Shown here: piece by piece, positions 6,778 through 13,726 of the stretch
How positions within the stretch are numbered: the first letter of the stretch is position 1
How the letters are laid out: every line of letters starts with the position of its first letter
From: an uncultured Eubacteriales bacterium
GTDB taxonomy: Bacteria; Bacillota; Clostridia; Oscillospirales; Acutalibacteraceae
Length of the DNA: 21,633 bases
Direction of reading: 5' to 3'
Assembly (NCBI GenBank): GCA_934643185.1
Contig: CAKUBN010000038.1
Coordinates: 1 to 21,633, forward strand
The notes under the pieces: generated by a model
The model's input: the letters and a program-made list of their open reading frames with translations, nothing else
Told to the model about the DNA's origin: nothing
The model's database searches: none
Program-made: the position numbers and the translations under genes

Positions 6778-7362
6778 TCAGCGCACATCGGAGGTGCCTT
6801 TTTCGCGCAGATAGGTTGATTCCAAATCAGCCATGTGCAGCTTCACGGCGAGCGGATAGCGGTCAAATGCCAGGCTGATGGCAAAGCTGCCGCCCTTCGC
6901 CGCGTCGTCAAAGCCACCCATGTGCCAGCGGATTGCCATGGCTTCCACAGGCTTTAGACGCATAAAACGCTCGATGAGGTAAACGGATTTTTCACCGTGA
7001 CCAAACGGGAATGCATCGTCCACCGTGTAAAACGGACGCTTTTCCCACTGCCCGGTCTCGTCATTTTTCACGTTGCGCGTGGAGGCCTTATAAAACTGCG
7101 ATTTGCACACGTCGTGCAGCAGCGCACATATCGCAAAGCTTTCTTCACTGTCGCCCTCGTCAAACCAACGCTCGCGCATCGCCTTGTAGACATTCAGGCT
7201 GTGCATCACAAGGCCGCTTTCGCAGGCACAGTGGAACTTTGTGCTTGCCGGCGCGGTGTAAAAATCGGTGGTATCCAGCCACGCCAAAAGCTTCTGCGAG
7301 CCCTCGCGCGTGATATTCTGTGTATAAATGGAGATAAATTCCTCTCTGTACGGATTCGACAT
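6778..7362 (-). CDS. HD-domain family hydrolase
   Basis: A 194-aa protein with HD-superfamily metal ligands: a histidine in LVMHSLNVYKAM near residue 52 and the HD pair in ICALLHDVCKSQFY near 80, followed by a histidine in IRWHMGGFD near 145 and an aspartate in LHMADLESTYL near 180. HD proteins of this small type are phosphohydrolases acting on nucleotides or signalling nucleotides. The substrate cannot be read from the sequence. ATG at 7362 has GGGAGG ideally placed; the open frame extends 19 codons upstream, but those codons run across the promoter and untranslated leader. It is the first gene of the operon, 14 nt before the ATPase. Confidence 0.8.
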   Translation of the reverse strand: MSNPYREEFISIYTQNITREGSQKLLAWLDTTDFYTAPASTKFHCACESGLVMHSLNVYKAMRERWFDEGDSEESFAICALLHDVCKSQFYKASTRNVKNDETGQWEKRPFYTVDDAFPFGHGEKSVYLIERFMRLKPVEAMAIRWHMGGFDDAAKGGSFAISLAFDRYPLAVKLHMADLESTYLREKGTSDVR

Positions 7363-7400
7363 GCTTGTCCTCCCGTAGATAAATTTCAAATCCTGCGTAT

Positions 7401-7429
7401 AGTATAACACAGAAATCACGTGTTTTCAA
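7401..7429 (-). promoter_or_regulatory. Promoter of the HD-ABC-PHP-TSCPD operon
   Basis: On the minus strand TTGAAA (7424-7429) and TATACT (7401-7406) are separated by exactly 17 bp, about 39 nt upstream of the HD start codon. No second promoter is evident inside the operon. Confidence 0.75.
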
Positions 7430-7446
7430 ACAGTTTCGCGGTTTGT

Positions 7447-7485
7447 AAAGAAAAAGAAAGATCATCGCAGCAAATGCCGAGATGA
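7447..7485 (-). terminator. Terminator of the ArsR-NifX gene
   Basis: TCATC (7462-7466) pairs with GATGA (7481-7485). One mismatch and four more pairs lead to an ATTT loop as read on the minus strand. The T-rich tract TTTCTTTTTCTTT (complement of 7447-7459) follows. It lies 13 nt past the gene stop. Confidence 0.65.
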
Positions 7486-7498
7486 CCCTTCCGGTAAA

Positions 7499-8314
7499 TC
7501 AATGATTGCCCGCGCAGCCGTGCTTATCTTCCCCGCAGCTATGGCTGCCGCAGTCATGACCGTCCTCGTGGTGATGGTGTGCACAGACGGTATCCGGGTT
7601 ATAGAGCAGTGTGCCGTTCAGCAGCGAATTGACCGCCGCGTCCGCGCTGCCGGAAACACCGGGATACAACTCGATGCCCGCTTCTGCAAGCGCCGTGCGC
7701 GCACCGCCGCCGATGCCGCCGCAGATGAGCGCATTCACGCCGTGCTGCTTCAAAAAGCCAGCCAGTGCACCGTGGCCGCTGCCGTTTGTGGGCGCGACCT
7801 CTGCATTTTTAACTTCGCCGTTCTCAATCTCATAGATCTTAAATGCTTCGGAATGGCCGAAATGCTGGAAAACCAGTCCGTTCTGATACGTTACCGCGAT
7901 TTTCATGTGCATGCTTCCTTTCAAATCAAATATCCTATTTTCTGCTACGTGCAGAATATGCTCCGTCTGCGGCTGTACCGCGTTTCGGCATTTGTCATAT
8001 TCCGCACGGCTGCACCCGCCATGCTGCGGTGTGCAGGGCAACTGCTCTGCAGAAAGCGCCATGCGAGAGAGCTGGCTGCTGAGTTCTTTAAGCGCCGCGC
8101 GATTGACGGTGTAGTGCATGAAATAACCGCACTTTTCGCCGAAAATGAGCCCCGCTTCACGCAGAACTTTTAAATGCTGTGAAACCGCCGCTTCCGAAAT
8201 ATCCAGCTGTCTTGCCAGTGCGCGCACGCAACAGTTGCGGCGCAGCAAAAGGCGCAGCAGCAAAAGGCGGTTTTCATCTGCCAGTGCTTTGAACATCATA
8301 GCCGTTGACCCCAT
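7499..8314 (-). CDS. ArsR-family repressor fused in frame to a NifX/NifB-type cofactor-binding domain
   Basis: A 271-aa protein in two parts. Residues 1 to about 90 are a winged-helix ArsR regulator (ALADENRLLLLRLLL, then DISEAAVSQHLKVLREAGLI), with a cysteine pair at the start of helix 3 (NCC) and further cysteines in the linker (PCTPQHGGCSRAEYDKC) that could be metal or redox ligands. Residues 137-271 are a dinitrogenase iron-molybdenum cofactor domain starting MKIAVTYQNGLVFQHFGHSE, with ICGGIGGGARTALAEAGIE, and a His/Cys-rich tail (HHHHEDGHDCGSHSCGE). ATG at 8314 is set by AGGAGG just upstream; an ATG at 8335 lies before that site. Normally these are two proteins. An AAAGGA stands nine nt before the internal ATG at 7906, so the second domain may also be made alone (135 aa). 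Confidence 0.85.
   Translation of the reverse strand: MGSTAMMFKALADENRLLLLRLLLRRNCCVRALARQLDISEAAVSQHLKVLREAGLIFGEKCGYFMHYTVNRAALKELSSQLSRMALSAEQLPCTPQHGGCSRAEYDKCRNAVQPQTEHILHVAENRIFDLKGSMHMKIAVTYQNGLVFQHFGHSEAFKIYEIENGEVKNAEVAPTNGSGHGALAGFLKQHGVNALICGGIGGGARTALAEAGIELYPGVSGSADAAVNSLLNGTLLYNPDTVCAHHHHEDGHDCGSHSCGEDKHGCAGNH
7914..7921 (-). promoter_or_regulatory. Internal ribosome-binding site before the NifX-like domain
   Basis: AAAGGAAG on the minus strand (complement of 7914-7921) precedes ATG at 7906 with nine nt between AAAGGA and the codon. The codons just upstream read like translated intergenic DNA (AT-rich, residues VAENRIFDLKGSMH). The domain begins MKIAV, the usual natural N-terminus of stand-alone family members. 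Confidence 0.6.
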
Positions 8315-8338
8315 AGCGTCCTCCTGATTAAGCATTTG

Positions 8339-8389
8339 CTAAATTAAATTATAGCACGAATTTTAATTAAGTCAATACTAAATTAAATT
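8339..8389 (-). promoter_or_regulatory. ArsR-NifX promoter bracketed by a 12-bp direct repeat
   Basis: On the minus strand TTGACT (8370-8375) and TATAAT (8348-8353) are 16 bp apart. The same 12-mer, AATTTAATTTAG, lies directly upstream of the -35 (8378-8389) and across the end of the -10 (8339-8350), 39 bp apart. This placement suits an autorepressing ArsR protein whose dimers would block both elements; the operator role is inference. Confidence 0.7.
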
Positions 8390-8398
8390 TTCGCCTAT

Positions 8399-8429
8399 AA
8401 AAAAGCAGCACACCGAAACGGTGCGCTGC
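8399..8429 (-). terminator. Terminator of the YitT-family gene
   Basis: GCAGC-A-CACCG (8405-8415) pairs with CGGTG-C-GCTGC (8419-8429) around an AAA loop. On the minus strand a TTTTTT run follows. It lies 20 nt past the stop codon. Confidence 0.85.
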
Positions 8430-8448
8430 CAAAAACTTTTATGTACGG

Positions 8449-9333
8449 TCATTCAACAGAACGGAAGCCCTTGCCGATGATCTCGCTCGTATTCGTGATG
8501 AACATAAATGCCTTTTTATCGACGGAACGGACATACGCGCGGAGCTTCACAGCTTCACCGCGTCTGCACGCAACCATAACGACCTTGCAGCCCTCATGCG
8601 AATACGCGCCTGTGGCATCCACAATGGTCGAGCTGCGGTTCATCTTGTGAATGATGTAATCGCAAATCTCCTCCGGGTGCGTGGTGACAATGGAGAAATA
8701 CTTGCAGAGGTTAATACCTTCAATCACGGAATCGACCATGAACGCCTTGATAGCAAGACCGAGCAGCGAAAACAGGCCTGTGCGGATATCGAATACAAAC
8801 GTCGCGGAAAATGCGATGAGCGCATCGCTGACGAGCAGCGCTTTGCCGATATCAAGACTCGTGTACTTTTTGAGGATCATCGCAACAATATCCGTGCCGC
8901 CGCTCGAAGCGTTGCAATTAAAGAGGATCGCCGAGCCGACCGCCGGCAGCATCATGCCGTAGCACAGCTCGAGGAACGGCTGGTCGGTAAGTGGCTTGGA
9001 AAGCGGAATGACCTTTTCAAACAGCCACGTCAAAAACGAAAGCAGCATGCTGCAATACACGGTAAGCACACCAAAACCGCGTCCTAAAATGATAAAACCG
9101 ACGATGAGCAGGATGATGTTGATAATCCACATGATGCCGGCCGTGGAGAATGACGGAAAAATACGACCGAGCAGAATAGAGATACCGCTCACGCCGCCGG
9201 TGGAGAAATTATTCGGAAATTTAAAGAAATAAATGCCGATGGCAAAAATAAAGGTGCCAAACGTGATGAGCAAAAATGTCTTTAAATTTTGTTTTGTAAG
9301 CTTTTCTTTAACGTTTTGAATTGGGTTATTCAT
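8449..9333 (-). CDS. YitT family membrane protein (DUF2179)
   Basis: A 294-aa protein. A basic cytoplasmic N-terminus is followed by about five or six membrane helices: FLLITFGTFIFAIGIYFF, the glycine-rich FSTGGVSGISILLG loop typical of YitT, IMWIINIILLIVGFIIL, VYCSMLLSFLTWLF, and two more up to about residue 190. The cytoplasmic C-terminal DUF2179 domain contains EEICDYIIHKMNRSSTIVDA, GAYSHEGCKVVMVACRR and the ending DKKAFMFITNTSEIIGKGF. Family members are widespread in Firmicutes as multiple paralogues, with no established transport activity. It is transcribed alone, between its own promoter and terminator. The ATG at 9333 has GAGGAAAG about 15 nt upstream, a rather distant ribosome site. 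Confidence 0.9.
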   Translation of the reverse strand: MNNPIQNVKEKLTKQNLKTFLLITFGTFIFAIGIYFFKFPNNFSTGGVSGISILLGRIFPSFSTAGIMWIINIILLIVGFIILGRGFGVLTVYCSMLLSFLTWLFEKVIPLSKPLTDQPFLELCYGMMLPAVGSAILFNCNASSGGTDIVAMILKKYTSLDIGKALLVSDALIAFSATFVFDIRTGLFSLLGLAIKAFMVDSVIEGINLCKYFSIVTTHPEEICDYIIHKMNRSSTIVDATGAYSHEGCKVVMVACRRGEAVKLRAYVRSVDKKAFMFITNTSEIIGKGFRSVE

Positions 9334-9355
9334 ACTACGCCAACTTTCCTCATTG

Positions 9356-9416
9356 CAGGCAAGCCGCCTGTTTTTAGTCCGTCTGAGATTTTAACACAGC
9401 AAACACCAAAATTCAA
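9356..9416 (-). promoter_or_regulatory. Promoter and leader hairpin of the YitT gene
   Basis: On the minus strand TTGAAT (9411-9416) and TAAAAT (9388-9393) are 17 bp apart. Downstream, within the leader, CAGGC/GCCTG (9366-9370 with 9356-9360) can form a small hairpin between the transcription start and the ribosome site. It is not followed by T residues. Confidence 0.65.
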
Positions 9417-9454
9417 CAGGAAAGCGCACAAATGAATAATTGATTTTTTCTCCG

Positions 9455-10015
9455 TCATTTTTTGCAAGTTGCGTCTTTCAAAACTTGCTTTACGTATGTT
9501 TCGAGCGCGTTTTGATACGCCGGAAAACGCTCCTGTATGGAGTCGGCAAACGCCTCGGACTGTATGAAATCGCAGAATTTGTCATACGGCAGAAATTTGT
9601 AATCGATCGTTTCATTCGCCTGCAGCGTGATTGGGATATCCGCGCTTTCAACCGTTGCGGCATACTCGTAAAACACCGTCGGGCCGTGCGTCAGACGCAG
9701 CAAAAAGGTCAGCTCTTCCGGCTGCTTTACGATGCCGGTCTCTTCCCTAAGCTCCCGCACCGCGCCTGCAAGCGGTTTTTCGCCTTTTACAACGGAGCCG
9801 CCGGTCACCTCCCATTTCAGCGCGAAAATCCGCTTTTTCGGGTCGCGCTGCGTGCACAAAACCTCGCCCTGCTTTGTAACGGTGAAAATCTCCACCACAC
9901 GGTGGTGCGCACCCTCCGGTATGGGCTTTTTGCCCCATTCATCGCGGTATAGATCAAAGCCGAGCAGTTCCCCGTTTTCGTCCACCGCGTCCCACACCTC
10001 ACGTTTTTTGGCCAT
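9455..10015 (-). CDS. Nudix hydrolase
   Basis: A 186-aa protein with a complete Nudix box at residues 73-95: G73, E79 and then REL.EETGI (G-x5-E-x7-REL-x-EE-x-GI). The N-terminal segment (EVWDAVDENGELLGFDLYR, then HHRVVEIFTV) resembles the YfcD/isopentenyl-diphosphate-isomerase-like Nudix group. The actual substrate (a nucleotide-diphosphate or similar) cannot be deduced. ATG at 10015 has a near-perfect AAAGGAGGA; the frame extends further upstream, but those codons contain the ribosome site. It lies 34 nt behind the terminator hairpin of the preceding operon, leaving almost no room for a promoter, so it may depend on read-through. No convincing terminator follows it. Confidence 0.9.
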   Translation of the reverse strand: MAKKREVWDAVDENGELLGFDLYRDEWGKKPIPEGAHHRVVEIFTVTKQGEVLCTQRDPKKRIFALKWEVTGGSVVKGEKPLAGAVRELREETGIVKQPEELTFLLRLTHGPTVFYEYAATVESADIPITLQANETIDYKFLPYDKFCDFIQSEAFADSIQERFPAYQNALETYVKQVLKDATCKK

Positions 10016-10045
10016 TTTCCGTTCCTCCTTTTGGCTTTTATGATG

Positions 10046-10077
10046 CAAAAAGGAGAGCGGTCGAAACCGTTCTCCTT
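10046..10077 (-). terminator. Terminator (or attenuator) between the isomerase and Nudix genes
   Basis: AAGGAGA-G-CGGT (10050-10061) pairs with ACCG-T-TCTCCTT (10066-10077) around a CGAA tetraloop. The minus strand continues TTTTTGC. It is strong enough to end the sugar operon, yet the next gene on the same strand begins only 34 nt later. Confidence 0.8.
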
Positions 10078-10092
10078 CTGTGTTTTTTAAAA

Positions 10093-10932
10093 TCAGATCA
10101 GGCTGCGGATGTAATCTGCCGCCTTGCGGATATCACCCTCAGGGTCGTCGCCGACTTCACGTTCGATCGTCAGGAAGCCCTTGTAGCCGATGTCGTTCAG
10201 CGCCTTGAAGTACGCCGGGAAATCAACGTCGCCTTCGCCGAGCGGAAGCTCAATGAAGGAAGCGTCGTTCAGCATGTCGGATTCCTCCATGCCGTACAGG
10301 ATCTCCGGGCTGACATAATGCAGACGCTTGCCGTCTTTTGCATGTGTGTGCACAATGTAATCCTTCAGCGTGTAGACCGCCTGAACCGGGTCGTCGCCCG
10401 TGACCATAACAAAGTTTGCCGGATCAAGGTTGACGGAAACGCCCTTGGAATGGAGGCCGTCAAGGAACCCCTTCAGCGTCGTTGCAATCTCCGGGCCGGT
10501 CTCCACGGCGAAGTGTGCCTGCATGGAGTCTGCATACGCCGCAAGCTGGCCGCAAGCATCCTGCATGATTGCATAGCGCGGGTGGCTCGGGTCGTTCGGT
10601 ACAACGCCGATGTGCGTTGTGATCACATCGGTCTCGAGGTCCTTTGCAAGGTCTACGATGCGTTTGGATTTTTCAATGAGCTCCGGGTTCAGCTTCGGGT
10701 CGTTGAAGCCGTGGCCGAGGTCGCCGCACAGCGCAGAGATCGTCAGGCCGTGATCCTTCACGCGCTTCAAAAATTCGCGGCGTGCTTCTGCGTTCATATT
10801 CTCGGGCGACATTTCGCCTCTTGTTGCGTAAACCTGAATGCCGGTCGCGCCGACTGCAACAGCTTTATCAAGAGCCGTGAGCGTATTGGTGCGGAAGCCG
10901 TCCATCAGAACGCCGATAGAAAAGGGATACAT
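10093..10932 (-). CDS. Sugar phosphate isomerase/epimerase (xylose isomerase-like TIM barrel)
   Basis: A 279-aa single-domain TIM barrel of the AP-endonuclease-2/xylose-isomerase-like superfamily. Typical metal-site strands are GLTISALCGDLGHGF near residue 75, VITTHIGVVPNDPSH near 110, FAVETGPE near 150, VNLDPANFVM near 175, YIVHTHAKDGKRL near 200 and GFLTIEREVGDD near 260. The Glu, Asp, His and Glu ligands of the divalent-metal site are therefore all present. The ATG at 10932 follows AAAGGA by eight nt; an in-frame TTG six nt earlier is less likely. It follows a Gfo/Idh oxidoreductase and an AraC regulator, a common partnership in sugar or inositol catabolism. The sugar is not identifiable. 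Confidence 0.85.
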   Translation of the reverse strand: MYPFSIGVLMDGFRTNTLTALDKAVAVGATGIQVYATRGEMSPENMNAEARREFLKRVKDHGLTISALCGDLGHGFNDPKLNPELIEKSKRIVDLAKDLETDVITTHIGVVPNDPSHPRYAIMQDACGQLAAYADSMQAHFAVETGPEIATTLKGFLDGLHSKGVSVNLDPANFVMVTGDDPVQAVYTLKDYIVHTHAKDGKRLHYVSPEILYGMEESDMLNDASFIELPLGEGDVDFPAYFKALNDIGYKGFLTIEREVGDDPEGDIRKAADYIRSLI

Positions 10933-10963
10933 AAGCAATTTCCTTTCTTAATGCACAGGGAGC

Positions 10964-12016
10964 TTAGCCCAGCGTGATCTCTTTGTGCTGCTCGGAGGAA
11001 TCGTAAATCGCCTGCATCATCTGTGCCGTGATGATAACGGTGTCGATGTGAGACGGCAGCTTCTTGCCGGTCTTGATGCAGTCGATGAATGCGTCAATCT
11101 CGTTCTGGAAGTGGTCGCGCATCTTAAAGACAGGCTTATACTCCGTGAGTGCACCGTACTCGGAGCTGTAAACGGTGAAATCTTTGCCGTACTGGAGACG
11201 GATGCCACCCTTATCGCCCATGAAGTCGATGTAACACTCGTTTTCGCCGATGTTCTGCGCCCAAGCGCCGTGCAGAGAGATGACCGGGCCTTCGGTACGG
11301 ATCATGCCGACAACGGAGTCGTCCACGTCGTAGGTGCCGTCGTACTTCGGGGGGCCTGCCCACATGTCGGTGTATGCGTAGCCCTTCATGTCCTTGCCAA
11401 GCTCGCAGAAGGCTTCACCCGTAACGGTCTTAACCTTTGGGTCGCCGCAGCAGTACATAACGATATCAAGGTAATGTACACCCCAGTCAATCAGAGCACC
11501 GCCACCTGCAATCGCCTTTGTGGTGAACGCGCCGCCGAGGCCCGGAATGGAACGGTGTGCACGGAAGCTGGCATGTACATGGTAGATCTCGCCGAGCTTG
11601 CCGTCGTCGATATACTTTTTGATGAGGTTAACGCTGTCATTGAAGCGGTTGACAACGCCGATATTGAGCACCTTGCCGGTCTCGTGCTGAACCTTCTGCA
11701 TCTCAAGGGCTTCCTTGTAGGTTCTTGCAGCCGGCTTCTCGCACAAAACATTCTTGCCTGCGCGCAATGCGTCAATGGAAATAGTCGGGTGAACATTGTT
11801 CGGGGTGCAGACGGAAACAGCTTCAACTTCCGGGTCTGCCAGGACATCGTGATAATCCACAACAGCGGTGCCGCAACCGTACTTTTCAACGGCAGCCTGT
11901 GCGCGCTCCGGGATGATGTCGCAGAAATACTTGATCTCTGCTTCCGGGTTGTTCATGTAAGACGGGATGTGTGCTGCATTTGCGATAGTACCGCAACCAA
12001 TAACGGCAACTTTCAT
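10964..12016 (-). CDS. Gfo/Idh/MocA family oxidoreductase
   Basis: A 350-aa NAD(P)-dependent sugar or cyclitol dehydrogenase. The N-terminal Rossmann fold has GCGTIANAAHIPSY at residues 7-20, then SVCTPNNVHPTISIDALRAG and the family's catalytic lysine motif CEKPAARTYKEA near residue 95. The C-terminal alpha/beta domain includes GGGALIDWGVHYLDIV near 180, which supplies the conserved Asp/His pair. Length is typical. An AAAGGAG ribosome site lies in the 15-nt gap after the AraC gene. The downstream isomerase starts 31 nt later, so the three genes form one unit acting on an unidentified sugar derivative. Confidence 0.92.
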   Translation of the reverse strand: MKVAVIGCGTIANAAHIPSYMNNPEAEIKYFCDIIPERAQAAVEKYGCGTAVVDYHDVLADPEVEAVSVCTPNNVHPTISIDALRAGKNVLCEKPAARTYKEALEMQKVQHETGKVLNIGVVNRFNDSVNLIKKYIDDGKLGEIYHVHASFRAHRSIPGLGGAFTTKAIAGGGALIDWGVHYLDIVMYCCGDPKVKTVTGEAFCELGKDMKGYAYTDMWAGPPKYDGTYDVDDSVVGMIRTEGPVISLHGAWAQNIGENECYIDFMGDKGGIRLQYGKDFTVYSSEYGALTEYKPVFKMRDHFQNEIDAFIDCIKTGKKLPSHIDTVIITAQMMQAIYDSSEQHKEITLG

Positions 12017-12031
12017 TGGAATACAACTCCT

Positions 12032-12943
12032 TTAAGAATTTTCTGTGGGCTGCGGGAGGCTCTTTTTATCCTCCTCCGCCCATTTTTTATATTCACGCGG
12101 CGCCATGCCCACATATTTTTTGTAGGCGCGGCTGAACGCATGGATCGATTTAAAGCCCATCAGCTCGGCGACCTTCGTAACAGAATACCCCTGGCGGAGA
12201 TATTCGTTCGATTTTTCAAAGCGCCGCTTTGTATGATAGGATTTCAGGCTTTCGCCCGTAAACGCAGAAAACTTCTGCGCAATGTGGGTGTAACTGTACC
12301 CAAACTCCGCACTGAGCGCGCTGAGGTTTTCCATGGACTCAAGGTGCACATCAATATAATTGATGACATCGTAAACGAGCTTTTCATCGGAATTATTGCT
12401 GCCGCTCAGCAAGTAGTTTTTGTAAAACTTTCGGCTGAAAATGCGGTATACGCCGCAGATGATCTCCTGCATATACGCTTCGATCAGAAGGTTCGAGAGC
12501 ACGTCGTCTGAAATGAATTCGGAAAGCACGCGCATGAACGTATCCTGTAAGCTGACCGCGTTATGGAACTGCACCTGCTCGTTCGTATCGAAAAAGCTCT
12601 TGAGCTGTGCGATTTTCTCATTCACGATCGGCTCCACAAAATCAAAACCGAGATAAAAGAAGCGCAGCGGGTCGATCTCTGCCGAGATGATGTTGTGCAT
12701 CTGTCCCTTGCGCACAAGGAGCAGGTCGCCCTTCTGCATGGTGTACACCGTATCATCCACATAAAATGCACCGGTGCCGGAAAGCACATACGTAATTTCG
12801 TAAACGGCCTGTTCGTGCTCAAAGGTCTGGTAACCCGCTTCGCAGCTCAAGTCACCGATCTGATACAGCACGTATGGCCCGTACAGCATATCCATACCGG
12901 CGTATGTATTATCAAAGTGAAATTTTGCCCGATTGACCGGCAT
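12032..12943 (-). CDS. AraC-family transcriptional regulator
   Basis: A 303-aa regulator. An N-terminal cupin ligand-binding domain (about residues 15-150: YEITYVLSGTGAFYVDD, QKGDLLLVRKGQMHNI) is joined by a helical linker to two C-terminal helix-turn-helix motifs (residues about 190-290). The DNA-binding half contains NLSALSAEFGYSYTHIAQKF and the second motif VTKVAELMGFKSIHAFSRAY, ending in GMAPREYKKW. It is first in the operon with the oxidoreductase and isomerase it probably controls. The start has only a weak GAGG site upstream, which may keep its level low. Confidence 0.93.
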   Translation of the reverse strand: MPVNRAKFHFDNTYAGMDMLYGPYVLYQIGDLSCEAGYQTFEHEQAVYEITYVLSGTGAFYVDDTVYTMQKGDLLLVRKGQMHNIISAEIDPLRFFYLGFDFVEPIVNEKIAQLKSFFDTNEQVQFHNAVSLQDTFMRVLSEFISDDVLSNLLIEAYMQEIICGVYRIFSRKFYKNYLLSGSNNSDEKLVYDVINYIDVHLESMENLSALSAEFGYSYTHIAQKFSAFTGESLKSYHTKRRFEKSNEYLRQGYSVTKVAELMGFKSIHAFSRAYKKYVGMAPREYKKWAEEDKKSLPQPTENS

Positions 12944-12972
12944 TGTGGTATCGCCTCTGTGTGTACGCCCTT

Positions 12973-12978
12973 ATTATA
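12973..12978 (-). promoter_or_regulatory. Probable -10 element of the AraC-Gfo-isomerase operon
   Basis: A perfect TATAAT on the minus strand lies 30 nt upstream of the AraC start. The sequence 16-17 bp further upstream does not match a -35 hexamer well, which would fit activator dependence, for example by the AraC product itself. Confidence 0.5.
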
Positions 12979-13022
12979 ATGAAAGAGCGCAGGAATGTAT
13001 TTGATATTTTTTGCAAATCAGA

Positions 13023-13045
13023 TGGTAAAAAACACAACTTTACCA
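13023..13045 (-). terminator. Possible weak terminator behind the MarR gene
   Basis: TGGTAAA (13023-13029) pairs with TTTACCA (13039-13045). The stem is AT-rich and the T-run lies in the loop rather than after the stem, so this is a weak candidate. Confidence 0.35.
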
Positions 13046-13050
13046 GAAAA

Positions 13051-13554
13051 TCAGCTTTTCTTCGCCTCTTTTTCAATGGCATCGAGCTCCCGGCACAAAT
13101 GGCCGAACAATTCACCGCTCACAACATTTTCGGTCTCGCCCGTCATGTTAAGCGTCACGCGGTCCAAAAAAGAGGAAAACGCTTCAAGCTCCTCTTCTGA
13201 AAAGCCCTGAAACGCCACCGCATCGATCTGGTCTAACCGCTCGCGGCACATGGCACAGACCCTTTGCCCTTCTTCAGAGATATAAAGCCGCTTGCAGCGC
13301 AGGTTTTCTGCATCCACTTCTTTTGTGAGATACCCCGCCTTCTGCAAGCGCTTTGTAGAGAGTGCAATAGAGGCCGGGCTGACGCGCAGATGGTCTGCCA
13401 CCTGCACCTGTGTGCACCCGGGATTTGCCGCAATGAAATCCAGTACAGGCATCTGGCCGAAATACAGGCCATGCTCCTGCGCCCCACGCCGATGTGCAAG
13501 CTGCTGCACGAGCTCCAGCTTATGTAACTTTCTCATCAGTTCATGCAATTCCAT
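13051..13554 (-). CDS. MarR-family transcriptional regulator
   Basis: A 167-aa winged-helix regulator. The helix-turn-helix is GCTQVQVADHLRVSPASIAL followed by the recognition-helix continuation STKRLQKAGYLTKE (residues about 46-80). The wing is NLRCKRLYISEEGQ near 90, and the C-terminal dimerisation helices contain FSEEELEAFSSFLDRV. GAGGAG precedes the ATG at 13554; the upstream extension of the frame covers the promoter. It is divergent from a nitroreductase, with about 170 bp between starts. MarR proteins often control such flavoenzymes and repress themselves, so regulation of the neighbour is likely but not shown. Confidence 0.9.
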   Translation of the reverse strand: MELHELMRKLHKLELVQQLAHRRGAQEHGLYFGQMPVLDFIAANPGCTQVQVADHLRVSPASIALSTKRLQKAGYLTKEVDAENLRCKRLYISEEGQRVCAMCRERLDQIDAVAFQGFSEEELEAFSSFLDRVTLNMTGETENVVSGELFGHLCRELDAIEKEAKKS

Positions 13555-13585
13555 AGCCGCACTCCTCATACACTTCTTTGATATT

Positions 13586-13613
13586 ATTATAACCCCGCTG
13601 TTAAATTTGTCAA
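13586..13613 (-). promoter_or_regulatory. Promoter of the MarR gene
   Basis: On the minus strand a perfect TTGACA (13608-13613) and a perfect TATAAT (13586-13591) are separated by 16 bp. Such a consensus promoter is usual for genes kept down by a repressor. Confidence 0.8.
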
Positions 13614-13656
13614 CCCATAGTGCCGTTTTCCCGTGCACTTCGGTTCAATATTTTCC

Positions 13657-13685
13657 TTTACACGGATGCTTTATTGTGCTATACT
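13657..13685 (+). promoter_or_regulatory. Promoter of the nitroreductase-nfo operon
   Basis: TTTACA (13657-13662) and TATACT (13680-13685) are spaced by 17 bp, 42 nt before the nitroreductase ATG. The promoter is divergent from that of the MarR gene, with 43 bp between the two -35 boxes. Confidence 0.75.
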
Positions 13686-13726
13686 GTTAGCAGCTTGATT
13701 ACAACAATTTGGAAGGGGTCTTAAAA

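Noticed and set aside
10985..12511. A 508-codon plus-strand open frame antisense to the oxidoreductase and AraC genes
   Set aside because: It spans two clear genes and their junction, has no ribosome site, and its amino-acid content is that of a codon shadow. Its length reflects GC-rich codon bias on the other strand.
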